38,312 nucleotides of DNA from JAJYIV01 sp964616135 (GTDB lineage: Bacteria; Patescibacteriota; Patescibacteriia; UBA9934; GWF2-40-263): the NCBI GenBank assembly GCA_964616135.1, contig CAZTTQ010000008.1:1-38312 (forward strand). The letters run 5' to 3'. The translations under genes were made by a program, and so were the position numbers. The notes under the pieces are model-generated. The model did no database searches. It saw only the letters and a program-made list of their open reading frames with translations, and was not told the DNA's origin. This document shows positions 16,723 to 23,989 of this stretch, in pieces; position 1 is the first letter of the stretch; the number at the start of each line of letters is the position of its first letter.

Positions 16723-16805
16723 CGTCATTGCGAGCGACCGTAGGGAGCGAAGCAATCCTTTCTGAAAAGATTGCTTCGTCGGCCTGCGGCCTCCTCGCAA
16801 TGACG
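16723..16805. repeat. 83-bp ORF-less palindromic copy of the GIY-YIG element ends
   Basis: CGTCATTGCGAG (16723-16734) and CTCGCAATGACG (16794-16805) form 12-bp inverted ends, and GAAGCAATC (16749-16757) / GATTGCTTC (16769-16777) the inner pair. Its right arm, read in reverse, matches the left arm of the 13457-13828 element almost base for base (GGCCGCAGGCCGAC shared). It fills the hrcA-grpE spacer and could fold into a long hairpin in the operon mRNA. Confidence 0.8.
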
Positions 16806-16812
16806 AGAGGGG

Positions 16813-17517
16813 TTATTCGTTGGAGTCATCAAGAATTTCAATCGTCCGTTCCATCAGGCCCAGGTTGCGGCCGTAGTCCATGCGCTTGGGGCCGACCAAA
16901 CCGATCATGCCGGTGTGGCCGCTCGGGAAGCGTACCTTCACCAAAATGGAGGACATTTCTTTGCCAAACGGGTTGTCGCCGCCGATGAATACCTGCGGAC
17001 CCTGCGCCGGAAGGCGCATAAACGCCTCGGCGATCACTTCGTCGAAGCGGTCGATGAGGTGCGACATGGACTTCATGACCGCGAGGTCGTGGAAATCCGG
17101 CTTGTCGAACAAGTTGGAGACGCCGGCGTAATAGCTGCGGTCCGGATCAAACGCGACGACGGCCATTTCACCCGACAGTTCGCCGAGCGTACGCGCCATG
17201 GTACGCATAGCCATCTCCGGCGTCCCCTGGTCTTCTACGGCATGCTTGATGCGCGTGGAGACGCTGGGCGCCGTCTTGGCGTGCACGCAGTGCTTGAGGT
17301 AGTGCACGTAGGCCTGTTCCGTCGGCACGCGGCCGGCGGAGGTGTGCGGTTGGGCCAGGTACCCCTCTTCCTCCAGCGCCGCCATGTCGTTGCGGACCGT
17401 AGCCGGGGATACATCCAGGTCCAGCGCGTCCGCCACGGCCTTGGAGCCGACGGGGACGGCCGTGCGCACGTATTCCTCCACGACCGTCTTGAGGATGGTT
17501 TCTTGGCGCGGATTCAT
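16813..17517 (-). CDS. hrcA: Heat-shock repressor HrcA (short form)
   Basis: 234 aa from ATG 17517 (MNPRQETILKTVV). The N-terminal winged helix-turn-helix (about 1-75) contains VPVGSKAVADAL, SPATVRNDMAALEEEGYL and PHTSAGRVPTEQAY, which are strongly HrcA-like. The remaining domain retains VFIGGDNPFG and the C-terminal GMIGLVGPKRMDYGRNLGLME, the usual HrcA ending. Typical HrcA has about 340 aa, so the central dimerisation/insert region is reduced. It binds CIRCE and represses the operon until misfolded protein titrates chaperones. A perfect CIRCE lies directly upstream, so autoregulation is expected. Confidence 0.95.
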   Translation of the reverse strand: MNPRQETILKTVVEEYVRTAVPVGSKAVADALDLDVSPATVRNDMAALEEEGYLAQPHTSAGRVPTEQAYVHYLKHCVHAKTAPSVSTRIKHAVEDQGTPEMAMRTMARTLGELSGEMAVVAFDPDRSYYAGVSNLFDKPDFHDLAVMKSMSHLIDRFDEVIAEAFMRLPAQGPQVFIGGDNPFGKEMSSILVKVRFPSGHTGMIGLVGPKRMDYGRNLGLMERTIEILDDSNE

Positions 17518-17531
17518 ACCGGGAAAAACAA

Positions 17532-17558
17532 TTAGCACTCCCATATTAGGAGTGCTAA
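17532..17558. promoter_or_regulatory. CIRCE operator
   Basis: TTAGCACTC (17532-17540), 9-bp spacer, GAGTGCTAA (17550-17558): the exact consensus inverted repeat. It overlaps the -10 box and part of the spacer of the hrcA promoter, so bound HrcA would block RNA polymerase. Confidence 0.98.
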
Positions 17559-17571
17559 CCGAGGGCGTCAA
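17543..17571 (-). promoter_or_regulatory. hrcA operon promoter
   Basis: -35 TTGACG (17571-17566), exactly 17 nt, -10 TAATAT (17548-17543). Predicted start of RNA is about 19 nt before the ATG; the leader has no Shine-Dalgarno. Confidence 0.92.
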
Positions 17572-17575
17572 GGGC

Positions 17576-19042
17576 TTATATTCCCCTCTCCGTTTTCTGC
17601 ACAAGGCGCTTCAAGGCAAAGGCTTGGTTCTCCAAGGCCCGCCCGTTCGCGATCATCTCGCGCAGGGCCTGACGGGTTGGGCCGGCGGGGACCGCCATGC
17701 GGGGTTCTCCCGGGTTCGTTTCAAAGAAAAAACGGTCGGGAGGATGGGCGTCACCGGCAACATGCCAGTCGTCTTTGACGTGGGCGGTGAATCCACCGAC
17801 GCGGATGCGGTCGCCCGATTTCACCGGCAGCTGCGCCGGATCCACGGCCGTTTCGACCTCCCAGCGGGAACGCATCAGCGTTTCATCTGCGGACGAACGC
17901 GCGTCGCGCAAAAAGTATTTCCCGTCCGCGTACTCCTTTACCACGTAGGACTTACCCGTCGCGAGCGTAACGCGGTCGCCGCTCCCAAAGCGCGGTGGAA
18001 TATCCAAGGCGAGCAATTCGGCCTCCAAGGAGGCTTTTTCCGCCTCCCGCCGGTTAACCAAGTCCTGCGCGCCCACCAACTGGCGGCCGGACGCGGATCC
18101 CGCGCCGAGCGCGCGGGCGCGGGCGATGTCCTGTTCCGCCGCCGCAAGACGGGAACGGAGCAGAGCGCGGCGGTCGGAAAATTCATGCCGGACCTCCGGC
18201 GATTTCGGCTTCGTCTTCCTGGCGGGAAATGCTTCCCAGGACACGACGGAAAGATCCCCCGCCTTGGCGTCATGGTTGCGGGGGTCCTCTACCTTGCTCT
18301 TGGCGAAATTTTGCAACGCCTGCTCAAGCACGCGGGGATCGACCGCTTCTTGGGCCGCTTCTTTGACGTCCACGCCGCGCAGGGCGCGCACCGCCCCGTC
18401 ACCGAGCAAAAACAATCGGTCTCCCGGTTCCAAGGTCTCCCGATGGACGACCGTCAGGGGGATGTCCTCCCCGAGCGTGCCCGGGGCGACGATGGCCGCA
18501 CCGCCTTGTTCGCCCAGGCGGGACACTTCCCCGTCGCGCACCAAGTACAAGCGTTCCTTGCCGCTCAAGGTAAAGAAGAGTTCTTTTTCATCCGGGGCGA
18601 ATTCCACCATGCGGGCCACGGCGGCATGCGCGCGCAGCCGAAGCCTGGGATTCTGCTGGTTGGCCTCAAACAGGCGGCGGTGCGCCTCCATTTGGGCGAG
18701 CTCGACGCTGTGCGTCACAAGCTGCTCCATGAGGGCGCGGCGGCGGTCCTCCGGAACGCGGGAATTCGCCAGGTTTTCCAATTTGGTGTCCAAGGCGGCA
18801 CCCAACTGGCGCTGCAGCTCCTCTGCCACGGACAACGCGGCCACGTGCCCGCCCACCGTGGACGCTTCCCCGTCCGTAACGGCAAACAACCCACGCAGTC
18901 GGTCATGGAGCTTGGTTTCAAGCGTCTGGGCCTGCGCGGGAACCGGACGGCGGTCCGGGGACGCGAACACGGAAGGTTCCCCGTCATTGGGAACGCGCTC
19001 CGGCACCAGTTTTTTCTCCGCGAACGGATTCGGACGCATCAT
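17576..19042 (-). CDS. PP2C-family-like phosphatase with C-terminal beta-rich extension
   Basis: 488 aa; start ATG 19042 overlaps the stop of the KefB-like gene as ATGA. The N-terminal part resembles PPM/PP2C phosphatases: FAVTDGEASTVGGHVAALSVAEEL (DG...GGH metal site), then GEDIPLTVVHRETLEPGDR and LFLLGDGAVRALRG (the usual SDG motif as GDG), and a final AGDLSVVSW in place of DNxTVV. Some metal ligands look non-standard, so activity is uncertain. A charged helical stretch (about 335-395) and two beta-rich segments beginning SGDRVTL and SGDRIRVGG follow. PP2C enzymes remove phosphate from Ser/Thr. Coupling to an ion antiporter gene suggests a role in its control. Confidence 0.6.
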   Translation of the reverse strand: MMRPNPFAEKKLVPERVPNDGEPSVFASPDRRPVPAQAQTLETKLHDRLRGLFAVTDGEASTVGGHVAALSVAEELQRQLGAALDTKLENLANSRVPEDRRRALMEQLVTHSVELAQMEAHRRLFEANQQNPRLRLRAHAAVARMVEFAPDEKELFFTLSGKERLYLVRDGEVSRLGEQGGAAIVAPGTLGEDIPLTVVHRETLEPGDRLFLLGDGAVRALRGVDVKEAAQEAVDPRVLEQALQNFAKSKVEDPRNHDAKAGDLSVVSWEAFPARKTKPKSPEVRHEFSDRRALLRSRLAAAEQDIARARALGAGSASGRQLVGAQDLVNRREAEKASLEAELLALDIPPRFGSGDRVTLATGKSYVVKEYADGKYFLRDARSSADETLMRSRWEVETAVDPAQLPVKSGDRIRVGGFTAHVKDDWHVAGDAHPPDRFFFETNPGEPRMAVPAGPTRQALREMIANGRALENQAFALKRLVQKTERGI

Positions 19043-20715
19043 ACGGGCTCCAGTATATCGCGCTCCTTCTCCCCCAACAAACGCCAGGAGGAGCCGCGCG
19101 TTTGTTTTTCTTCCAACAGCTCGCGGAATTTCTCCCCGCCCAGCATGGACGGGACGATGACGTACGCGGCACCGGCCTTGTAGCACTGCTCCGCTTCATC
19201 CTCCGTACGGGCGGAAACGATGCAAGTCGATTTGGATTTTTTGCCGCGCAAGAAGGCGAGGAGCCCGAGCGACACGGCCACGTCCGGCACGGTGGAGATG
19301 AGGAACGGCACGCGGTCCGCTTCCATTTCCGCCAGGAACACCTCGTCCGCGGCGTCCCCGTACGCGACCGGTTCTCCCAGACGTGCCAAGTCCCGCACCA
19401 CCTGCGGGTCGAAGTCCACGACCAGGTACGGCTTTTTCAACTCGTGCAGCGTGATAAGCGCCGGAGCGCCCACGCGGTGGAAGCCGAACATGATGACCTT
19501 GGGCCGCGGCCGGCCCGTCTCTCCCGCGTGCCGATGGACATGCATGGGCTCCAGGAACCGGAACAGCGGGTGGATGCGTTCAGCCAGGCCTTCATTGTGC
19601 TTCACGAAGTACGCGCTGAAGGCGATGGACAAAAGCGCGACGCCCGTCATGAGCGGCAACACGTGTTCTCCCACGTGGCCGAGCGACATGCCGGCCGCAA
19701 GCACGATAAAGGAGAACTCCGAGATCTGTCCCATGGTGCTGCTGGTCAAAAACGCCGTGCGCGGGTGGTAGCCCAGCGCGCGCATGGCCGGCAGGGTCAG
19801 CAGCGGCTTGGCGAACAGGACGAAGGCGGTCAGCGCGAGCAGCGCGGGCCACTCCGCCGCAAAGGACGAAAACGTCAGGTTGGTCCCAAGCGTGATGAAA
19901 AACAAAATGAGGAAGAAGTCGCGCAGCGGCCGGACGCGCGCCTGGGTTTCCTGGGCGAACACGGTGCCGGCCAACGTCACGCCGGCGATCAACGCGCCCA
20001 ATTCGATCCCGAAGCCGAAATACGCCAGGGCGGCGGCCACCAAAAAGCACCAGGCGATGGAAAAGACGAACAGCAGTTCCTGGCTGCGCGCGGCGTACGC
20101 GATGACGCCCGGCACGATCTTGGCGGACACCAGCCAGAACGCCGGGATCAGCGCCAACGCCTTCAACACGGACCCGACCAGCACGTCCTGCACGGAGGCG
20201 CCGGTACCGATCGCGGCCAAGCCCAGCAGCACGAACATGGCGATGAAGTCCTGGACCAGCAGGATGCCGACCGCCAGGCGCCCGTAGAGCGTGTCCAGTT
20301 CTTCCTTATCCGCCAACAACTTCACGATGACGATGGTGCTGGAAAACGTGAGCGCGACGGACACGTAGGCGGACGTCCGCAGGTCGAATCCGAGCGCGTG
20401 TGACAGGCCGAACGCGGCAAGCGCGGTTAAGGCCACCTGCCCCAGGCCCGTCATGAGGGCGACGCCGCCGATGTCCTTGACGCTGCGCCAGTTCAGTCCC
20501 AAGCCGACGGTGAACAGTAGGAACGCGACGCCCACCTGCGAAAACGTGTCGAACACCTCCCGGTGGTTCCCCGACAACGCCAACGCGCCGGGACCGACGA
20601 GGACGCCGGTCAGGATGTACGCGACAATGAGCGGCTGCCGCAATTTGTGCGCGAAAAACGACAAGGCGGCGGCGACGCCCAGGACGGCGGCGATCTGAAA
20701 AAACAATTCCCCCAT
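19039..20715 (-). CDS. CPA2-family (KefB-like) cation/H+ antiporter with RCK/TrkA-N domain
   Basis: 558 aa. About twelve membrane segments fill residues 1-380, with family features AYILTGVLVGPGAL, FLLFTVGLGLNW and TFSSTIVIVKLLADK in the transport core. A cytosolic TrkA-N-type Rossmann domain starts near 405 (KVIMFGFHRVGAPAL...YLVVDFDPQVV, then GDAADEVFL). The first motif is GFHRVGA rather than GxGxxG, so nucleotide binding may be altered. Such proteins exchange K+ or Na+ for H+. An extended -10 promoter lies 11 nt before the ATG, within a large palindrome, and the gene is translationally coupled to the PP2C-like gene. Confidence 0.88.
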   Translation of the reverse strand: MGELFFQIAAVLGVAAALSFFAHKLRQPLIVAYILTGVLVGPGALALSGNHREVFDTFSQVGVAFLLFTVGLGLNWRSVKDIGGVALMTGLGQVALTALAAFGLSHALGFDLRTSAYVSVALTFSSTIVIVKLLADKEELDTLYGRLAVGILLVQDFIAMFVLLGLAAIGTGASVQDVLVGSVLKALALIPAFWLVSAKIVPGVIAYAARSQELLFVFSIAWCFLVAAALAYFGFGIELGALIAGVTLAGTVFAQETQARVRPLRDFFLILFFITLGTNLTFSSFAAEWPALLALTAFVLFAKPLLTLPAMRALGYHPRTAFLTSSTMGQISEFSFIVLAAGMSLGHVGEHVLPLMTGVALLSIAFSAYFVKHNEGLAERIHPLFRFLEPMHVHRHAGETGRPRPKVIMFGFHRVGAPALITLHELKKPYLVVDFDPQVVRDLARLGEPVAYGDAADEVFLAEMEADRVPFLISTVPDVAVSLGLLAFLRGKKSKSTCIVSARTEDEAEQCYKAGAAYVIVPSMLGGEKFRELLEEKQTRGSSWRLLGEKERDILEPV

Positions 20716-20735
20716 ACGATGGGGGAATTATACCA
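20705..20735 (-). promoter_or_regulatory. kefB-like promoter embedded in an 11-bp-arm palindrome
   Basis: Extended -10 TGG-TATAAT (TATAAT at 20732-20727), with the ATG at 20715 following 11 nt later. AATTCCCCCAT-ACG-ATGGGGGAATT (20705-20729) is a perfect 11-bp-arm inverted repeat covering part of the -10 box, the start site and the start codon. This is the layout of an operator for a dimeric repressor, although no cognate regulator is identifiable here. Confidence 0.65.
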
Positions 20736-20745
20736 CTCCGTCCGC

Positions 20746-21297
20746 CTAGAACGAGAGTTTCACGACGTTGCCGCAGGTCGGCAACCCGTTCTTGATGAGC
20801 GCGCACGCGCGGTAGTAATACGTCTTGCCTTTGGTGGCCCCCGCGTCCACGTAGGACACGTTGGTGCGTTCCGTCACGAACCGGATCGACGGGTCCTTGG
20901 GGAAATAGGGCGCCGGGTTGTCCAAGGACCGCACGATGCGGTATCCCTGGAACGACGCGGACGTAGAGGCGGTCCAACGGAGCGCGACGGCGGCGTCCTG
21001 TGCCGTGGCCGTTAGGACCAATTCGCGGACGGTCTCATTGAATCCCTCATGCAGCACAAGAACCTCCGCCGTCGGCTTTGGCGCGGGTTTGGGTGCCGCG
21101 GGCTTGGGTGTCGTCACGACGGGGGTCGGTGCGGGCGCTGCGGGTTTGGGCGCCTCCGCGACGGGCGCTTGGGCCACGGGCGGAACCGCTTCTTCCTTCG
21201 GCGGAACGGGAGCCGGGACGAAGGCCAGGTAGGCAATGCCGGCGACGACGAGCGCGGTGACCACGGCAATCCGGGCGTCTCGAGGGGTGATGACCAT
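20746..21297 (-). CDS. Membrane-anchored protein with Pro/Ala-rich stalk and FN3-like domain
   Basis: 183 aa. N-terminal anchor IAVVTALVVAGIAYLAFV (about 10-27), then a low-complexity Pro/Ala/Lys/Val stalk (about 28-78), then a roughly 100-residue beta domain with ALRWTASTSASFQGYRIVRS and TKGKTYYYRACALIKNG, the typical core of a fibronectin type III fold. Two Cys near the end (RACALI and PTCGNV) may form a disulfide. Likely surface-exposed and binding or spacing in the envelope. Its own promoter lies next to the tRNA-Glu promoter in divergent orientation. Confidence 0.7.
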   Translation of the reverse strand: MVITPRDARIAVVTALVVAGIAYLAFVPAPVPPKEEAVPPVAQAPVAEAPKPAAPAPTPVVTTPKPAAPKPAPKPTAEVLVLHEGFNETVRELVLTATAQDAAVALRWTASTSASFQGYRIVRSLDNPAPYFPKDPSIRFVTERTNVSYVDAGATKGKTYYYRACALIKNGLPTCGNVVKLSF

Positions 21298-21306
21298 AGT
21301 GGATGC

Positions 21307-21335
21307 AGGGTACGGTGCTCTCCGGGGGATGACAA
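21307..21335 (-). promoter_or_regulatory. Promoter of the FN3-like protein gene
   Basis: -35 TTGTCA (21335-21330), 17 nt, -10 TACCCT (21312-21307), 9 nt before the ATG. The -35 overlaps that of the divergent tRNA-Glu promoter. Confidence 0.5.
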
Positions 21336-21357
21336 GTCAAAAAAAGCATGCTACATT
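21329..21357 (+). promoter_or_regulatory. tRNA-Glu promoter
   Basis: -35 ATGACA (21329-21334), 17 nt, -10 TACATT (21352-21357), 15 nt before the mature tRNA 5' end. Confidence 0.7.
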
Positions 21358-21372
21358 CCCCCGCGCAAACAC

Positions 21373-21447
21373 GGCCCCATCGTCTAACGGTTAGGACAGG
21401 TGGTTCTCATCCACCAAACGGGAGTTCGATTCTCCCTGGGGTCACCA
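21373..21447 (+). tRNA. tRNA-Glu (anticodon CTC)
   Basis: 75 nt including an encoded CCA. Acceptor GGCCCCA pairs with TGGGGTC (one G-T). The anticodon stem GGTGG/CCACC carries loop TTCTCAT with CTC at 21406-21408. The T-arm is GGGAG-TTCGATT-CTCCC. The gene remains complete although an element is integrated at its 3' end. Confidence 0.96.
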
Positions 21448-23104
21448 AAGGCGACCGCTCATCACGAGCGGTCGTTTTTGTTTCAAAAAGTTCTCGAAAT
21501 GGGGAGGTTTGTTCGATTTTCTCTACCTTTTTATCCAGGATTACGAAGTTCGAGAAGATTTTTCGCAGAATGAAATCAAGATCAGCCATGCTGGGGATTT
21601 TTTTAATGTACCCAGCCAAGTTTCCAAAAAGTTCATGGAACTGCTCAACGGACAAAATAGCATCTGAACCATTGATACGAGATGCTTTCAGCTTGGCGAT
21701 CTGGGTTTCGAGAACTTTTATCTTCGCCAGCTGGTTTTTGAGGTCGGCTTTATAATCGCGTTTGAGCACGGCATCCTCCTCACCCCGTAATAGCCCCCGC
21801 ACGTCCTCAGCACGCGTTTCGGCGTGGCGTTTTTGCGTTTGCAAGGACTTCAACTCACGTTCGACCTCCACTTCCTGTACGCCTAGCTGCTTCCTCATTT
21901 CGGCAATGTAGCGTCGGTATCCAGCTTCCGTGATGAGCGGATGGTTCTCTAGTAACTTGTACACGGCCGCCAGGATCGTCTTGGCGCGTACGGATTTACC
22001 TTTGAACACGCAATCTGACGTGTCGCAACGGAAATAGAAATATGAGGTAATAAGATTACCGCTGGGATCATACTTAGGCGTGACGCCTGTGGACATGGCC
22101 CGATTGCAGCGCCCGCAGGTGACCAAGCCACGTAGAAGGTTGGCTTTAACGCTCCCCGGCTCCTTGATGACGCCCGCGAGCTTGCCACCCTTGCCCACTC
22201 CATCGGGAAAAATAGCATCAAAGTCCTCAACTGAAACAGCGGGAACAAACCCGGGATCTTTTTCAAGTAGATTTTCAACGTGCTTACCAAATACCAAGGC
22301 GCCGGCGTAAAGAGGATCGCGCAGAAGGCCAGAGATGAACTGTTCGTCTATCACGAGTTTGCGGTGCTTAGTGTTCTTTGTCGCCATCGGGAAACCACGA
22401 TCCTTCAGGTACGCAGCAATATCCAACAGCGATTTCTTGGCCAATCGCATTTTAAACATCTCCACAATCGTGTCGAAGTTCTCGCCGTCGGGCCGGAGAT
22501 AATGGCCAGCATCCTTGTAGTAGCCATGCTTGCCGCGACTACCCGCCCACTTACCCTCGGCGGTCTTACGGCGGATAGCCCGAGTAACGTTTTGAGAATG
22601 TTGATCGGAAAACTGCTTAGCCATCGTAAATGCAATGCTAAGCAACATTTTCCCCGATGGGTCGTTGGTGAATACAAAGTTGTTGGCAAACTTCACGTCC
22701 TTGATGACGCCATGATCCACCATGTCGATGATCTCACCGGCCTCTTTCATGTTCCGAGCCAGCCGATCCGGAGCCCATGTAATGATTCCGTCGTATTTCC
22801 CAGCCTTCAGATCGTCCAACATCGACCTGAACTTTGGCCGTTTGTCGGATATCATGGCCGACTGCTCTTCGTGGATGACGGCCGTATAACGCAGACCGAG
22901 GCGTTCCGCAATGGCCCTACACTCGAACACCTGGTCGCCAATGGACCTTTCCTGCTTTTCCGTCGTATCCGTGCTCTTGCGAGCGTATATGACATATCGC
23001 AGGGGTTCCGTGTTATCACCAGCGCTCTCCCCAGTTGCGAACCCCGTCTGTAAACGCTCTACGAGCGCAGCAATGTTCGGGGCTTGCTGAATCGGGGATG
23101 ACAT
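21407..23104 (-). CDS. Large serine recombinase, 3' end replaced by antisense tRNA sequence
   Basis: 565 aa from ATG 23104 (MSSPIQQAPN). The resolvase domain has the nucleophile Ser in YARKSTDT (about Ser44) and the arginine cluster in WAPDRLARN; the recombinase domain follows (about 200-330), then a zinc ribbon CGRC...FRCDTSDC, a coiled-coil with long charged helices, and a C-terminal helical region. These enzymes integrate and excise DNA between short att sites. The last residues (LVTPGRIELPFGG) are read antisense through the tRNA-Glu gene, where the stop lies. This tail belongs to the chromosome, not the element. The element's own alternative tail is found at 27066-27206. Confidence 0.92.
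   Translation of the reverse strand: MSSPIQQAPNIAALVERLQTGFATGESAGDNTEPLRYVIYARKSTDTTEKQERSIGDQVFECRAIAERLGLRYTAVIHEEQSAMISDKRPKFRSMLDDLKAGKYDGIITWAPDRLARNMKEAGEIIDMVDHGVIKDVKFANNFVFTNDPSGKMLLSIAFTMAKQFSDQHSQNVTRAIRRKTAEGKWAGSRGKHGYYKDAGHYLRPDGENFDTIVEMFKMRLAKKSLLDIAAYLKDRGFPMATKNTKHRKLVIDEQFISGLLRDPLYAGALVFGKHVENLLEKDPGFVPAVSVEDFDAIFPDGVGKGGKLAGVIKEPGSVKANLLRGLVTCGRCNRAMSTGVTPKYDPSGNLITSYFYFRCDTSDCVFKGKSVRAKTILAAVYKLLENHPLITEAGYRRYIAEMRKQLGVQEVEVERELKSLQTQKRHAETRAEDVRGLLRGEEDAVLKRDYKADLKNQLAKIKVLETQIAKLKASRINGSDAILSVEQFHELFGNLAGYIKKIPSMADLDFILRKIFSNFVILDKKVEKIEQTSPFRELFETKTTARDERSPLVTPGRIELPFGG
21438..21448 (+). repeat. attL core: 11-bp direct repeat at the tRNA-Glu 3' end
   Basis: GGGGTCACCAA, identical to 27196-27206 in the same orientation. 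It comprises most of the acceptor 3' strand, the CCA end and one further base. Confidence 0.75.
21452..21480 (+). terminator. Element-borne terminator downstream of tRNA-Glu
   Basis: CGACCGCTC-ATCAC-GAGCGGTCG followed by TTTTTG. It replaces the tRNA's own terminator, now at 27208-27241. It lies inside the recombinase coding region but has no T-run on the minus strand, so it should not stop recombinase transcription. Confidence 0.85.
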
Positions 23105-23304
23105 ATAGTCCCATCCTACCAAGGGTTGGCGTACTTTTCGAGATAGCAAAGCCGTGCTAGGGTGTAGCGGTCTACCTATTGTTTTTATTGCGCAAGGCGC
23201 TGCTTCTTTTCTGTTCGATTGTGAACAGGGATGGGCAGCTGCCTCCATAATCGAGCAGCCTTGTGCTGTCCGAAAACAATGGGTAGACCGGCGGCTGTCC
23301 TTTT

Positions 23305-23333
23305 TTGATAGCCGAAAAGGCTCAAAGTACTTA
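23305..23333 (+). promoter_or_regulatory. Putative promoter of the DUF4352-like gene
   Basis: -35 TTGATA (23305-23310), 17 nt, -10-like TACTTA (23328-23333), 20 nt before the ATG. It lies in the 249-bp spacer between the divergent recombinase and DUF4352-like genes; nothing else is recognisable in that spacer. Confidence 0.4.
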
Positions 23334-23353
23334 CTCACCCATATCGTCTACGT

Positions 23354-23920
23354 ATGGATACGGTACCTAAGAAAAAAGGCAGGAAGTGGCCGTGGGTCGT
23401 CGGTGGTCTGATTCTGTTCTTTATCGTCGTGGGCTCCTCGGGGAGCGAGAAGGCCAAAGAAAATACCGGGGCACCAAACGAAAAGACAGAGCAGAAGGCC
23501 CCTGAGAAAACCCCGGGTTTAAACGAGCCTGTGCAATCGAAAGATGTAACTTGGACAGTAACAGGCGCAAAGAGCCGCGGAAGCGTTCTGAAGGGCTCCC
23601 AGTCGCGTTACCCGAGCTTCCAGGAGAGCAAGACGACGACTGGAAAATACATTGAGGTAGAAGTGAAGGTGGAAAATACCGGAGACGACCTAGCCAGCAT
23701 TACCGCCCCGACTTTGGTGGATTCTAAAGATCGGAAGTACACCAATGCGTCGGACGTTTCCGCCTGGATTCCGGCCGACAAGGACTTCATGATTCTGACC
23801 AACCTCCAGCCGAACCTCCCCAAGAGCTACGTATTCATTTACGAGGTGCCCGCAGACGCCGTGGGTCTTCAGCTCAAGGTTGGAGTGTTCAGTCCGAAGG
23901 TGATCGATCTTGGGCTTTAG
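23354..23920 (+). CDS. Membrane-anchored DUF4352-like protein (island cargo)
   Basis: 188 aa. A basic N-terminus (VPKKKGRKWPW) and one membrane segment (VVGGLILFFIVVGSSG) precede a charged linker with repeated Glu/Lys (about 28-60). The C-terminal domain has the DUF4352/immunoglobulin-like pattern: TWTVTGAKSRG, GKYIEVEVKVENTGDD, DSKDRKYTNASD, then a strand ending YVFIYEVPADAVGLQLKVG. Such domains occur in extracellular proteins of Gram-positives and their elements. The Cys lipobox typical of many relatives is missing. It is the only plus-strand gene of the island and ends at a strong terminator. Confidence 0.75.
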   Translation: MDTVPKKKGRKWPWVVGGLILFFIVVGSSGSEKAKENTGAPNEKTEQKAPEKTPGLNEPVQSKDVTWTVTGAKSRGSVLKGSQSRYPSFQESKTTTGKYIEVEVKVENTGDDLASITAPTLVDSKDRKYTNASDVSAWIPADKDFMILTNLQPNLPKSYVFIYEVPADAVGLQLKVGVFSPKVIDLGL

Positions 23921-23938
23921 CAAAAAACCAGATAACCA

Positions 23939-23968
23939 AAAATCCCCAGCGAGCCCGCTGGGGATTTT
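23939..23968 (+). terminator. Terminator of the DUF4352-like gene, probably bidirectional
   Basis: AAAATCCCCAGCG-AGCC-CGCTGGGGATTTT, a perfect 13-bp stem flanked by A- and T-runs. It also lies 22 nt beyond the stop of the convergent 23990-25492 gene and can serve both. Confidence 0.9.
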
Positions 23969-23989
23969 GATTGCAAAACCATCTACCAC

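Noticed and set aside
23154..23411. 85-codon plus-strand frame in the recombinase-DUF4352 spacer
   Set aside because: Runs into the DUF4352-like gene in another frame; no ribosome site and no coding-like composition.
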